From: JBKQWK01 sp052139595
Lineage (GTDB): Bacteria > Actinomycetota > Thermoleophilia > UBA2241
NCBI GenBank assembly: GCA_052139595.1
Contig: JBKQWK010000065.1
Coordinates: 1 to 11,939 of the forward strand
Direction: 5' to 3'
Length of the DNA: 11,939 bases
Position numbers and translations under genes: made by a program. Every line of letters begins with the position of its first letter. Within the stretch, counting starts at the first letter, position 1. The notes beneath the pieces are model-generated. The model was given only the letters and a program-made list of their open reading frames with translations. It was not told the DNA's origin and did no database searches. Positions 11,324 through 11,939 of the stretch are shown piece after piece.

Positions 11324-11939
11324 TCAGCCGCAGCCTTCGCCGGCCGCCCCATCCGCAGTGACAGCAACCGGCACCTGATCGCCGAGACGAGCAAGATAGT
11401 CCTGGTAGATGTACATGAGTTCTTTGTCGAAGAGAGCACGCTTGAGTTCAACCGCCGTGGCCCGCACCATCGCCAGAACGGCGTCGCAGTCGGCTTGACT
11501 CAGCTCGAGGCCGAACTCCTGGAATTTGCGGTACACGGCCCGCGAGCCGCTGTGTTTGCCGACCACGATCTGGCGCTCAAGACCGACATCTTCGGGTGCG
11601 AACGCTTCGTAGTTGAGCGGATTCTTGATCACGCCGTCGGCGTGAATACCGCTCTCATGAGCAAAGACGTTGGTGCCGACGATGGACTTCCAGGCGGGGA
11701 TGGTCCGTGATGAGGCGGCAGCGACGTACTCGCTGAGCTCCCTAAAGCGGCTCGTGTTGAGCCCCACATCGACCTTGCCGATGTATTTGAGCGCCATGAC
11801 GACCTCTTCCAGAGCGGCGTTGCCGGCCCGCTCGCCAAGCCCGTTCACGGTCGTATTCACGTACGTTGCGCCAGCCTTGATACCTGCCAGAGCGTTTGCC
11901 GTTGCCATGCCAAAATCGTCGTGGGTGTGCATCTCGATC
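11324..11939 (-). CDS. Homocitrate synthase (NifV)-like or Re-citrate synthase-like condensing enzyme, partial (5' end beyond right edge)
   Basis: The C-terminal 204 residues of an HMGL-like TIM-barrel synthase that adds acetyl-CoA to a 2-oxo acid. It includes EMHTHDDFGMATANALAG, with the metal-binding His-x-His, TVNGLGERAGNAALEEVVMAL, NVFAHESGIHADGV and VVGKHSG. All are shared by NifV homocitrate synthases, isopropylmalate synthases and Re-type citrate synthases. The protein ends about 70 residues after GKHSG, so the roughly 100-residue leucine-sensing domain of LeuA is absent. That argues against isopropylmalate synthase. With the aconitase-type subunits and the isocitrate-type dehydrogenase downstream, a Re-citrate synthase feeding 2-oxoglutarate, or a homocitrate synthase feeding 2-oxoadipate, fits best. 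The N-terminal catalytic region that might separate these lies outside the window. The gene ends in TGA, and a Gly/Ala-rich tail ends in Cys-Gly. Confidence 0.88.
   Translation of the reverse strand, partial: IEMHTHDDFGMATANALAGIKAGATYVNTTVNGLGERAGNAALEEVVMALKYIGKVDVGLNTSRFRELSEYVAAASSRTIPAWKSIVGTNVFAHESGIHADGVIKNPLNYEAFAPEDVGLERQIVVGKHSGSRAVYRKFQEFGLELSQADCDAVLAMVRATAVELKRALFDKELMYIYQDYLARLGDQVPVAVTADGAAGEGCG

Noticed and set aside
11299..11451. Upstream extension of the LeuC-type frame to an ATG at 11451
   Set aside because: It overlaps the coding end of the condensing enzyme; the family N-terminus and a good ribosome site fit the ATG at 11298.
7356..11939. Straight reading of the string as leuA-leuC-leuD-leuB
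   Set aside because: There is no LeuA regulatory domain, and the small-subunit Arg and the dehydrogenase Ser-x-Asn motif fit tricarboxylate substrates better.
1..11939. CRISPR arrays, insertion sequences, prophage genes or rRNA
   Set aside because: No spaced direct repeats, transposase or integrase motifs, phage proteins or rRNA stretches were seen in any region.

Overview
The window is a GC-rich bacterial segment. Every gene I can support lies on the minus strand, so transcription runs from high to low coordinates. The contents point to an anaerobe: a tungsten-type aldehyde:ferredoxin oxidoreductase, a polyferredoxin, and a pyrrolysine (Pyl) biosynthesis cassette with its amber-suppressor tRNA. 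The dCTP deaminase and the mycobacterial PimB-like glycosyltransferase look most like Actinomycetota proteins. That placement is an inference from remembered family resemblance, not from a marker gene.

Layout from right to left. (1) 11939-7356 is one tight gene string: the C-terminal half of a homocitrate-synthase/Re-citrate-synthase-type condensing enzyme, a LeuC-type aconitase-family large subunit, a cyclophilin peptidyl-prolyl isomerase, the matching LeuD-type small subunit, dCTP deaminase, and an NAD-type isocitrate dehydrogenase family enzyme. The four metabolic enzymes make a complete condense, isomerise and decarboxylate path. Visible specificity residues (Ser-x-Asn in the dehydrogenase, Leu-Arg-Thr in the small subunit) favour a tricarboxylate path to 2-oxoglutarate (or 2-oxoadipate) over leucine synthesis. 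(2) 7281-4560 is a separately promoted operon with a good promoter and a leader hairpin. It encodes an AOR-family oxidoreductase, a ferredoxin with sixteen cysteines for four [4Fe-4S] clusters, and a MoaD-like sulfur carrier ending in Gly-Gly; a strong 12-bp hairpin follows. (3) 4404-904 is the pyrrolysine region: pylB, pylC and pylD overlapping or closely spaced, then a tRNA-Pyl gene (pylT) with a CUA anticodon and encoded CCA. (4) 752-1 is the N-terminal part of a GT4 glycosyltransferase that runs off the left edge.

PylB makes methylornithine from lysine, PylC ligates it to a second lysine, PylD oxidises the product to pyrrolysine, and tRNA-Pyl carries it to UAG codons. The synthetase gene (pylS) and any methylamine methyltransferase are not in the window, so charging and use depend on loci elsewhere.

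The most striking observation is the stop codon of pylC. It is the only UAG among twelve visible stops; the other eleven are UGA. There is no stop between it and the pylD start, and pylC and pylD share a reading frame. In a cell that decodes UAG as Pyl, read-through would make one PylC-Pyl-PylD fusion, a possible product-sensing loop in the Pyl biosynthetic operon itself.
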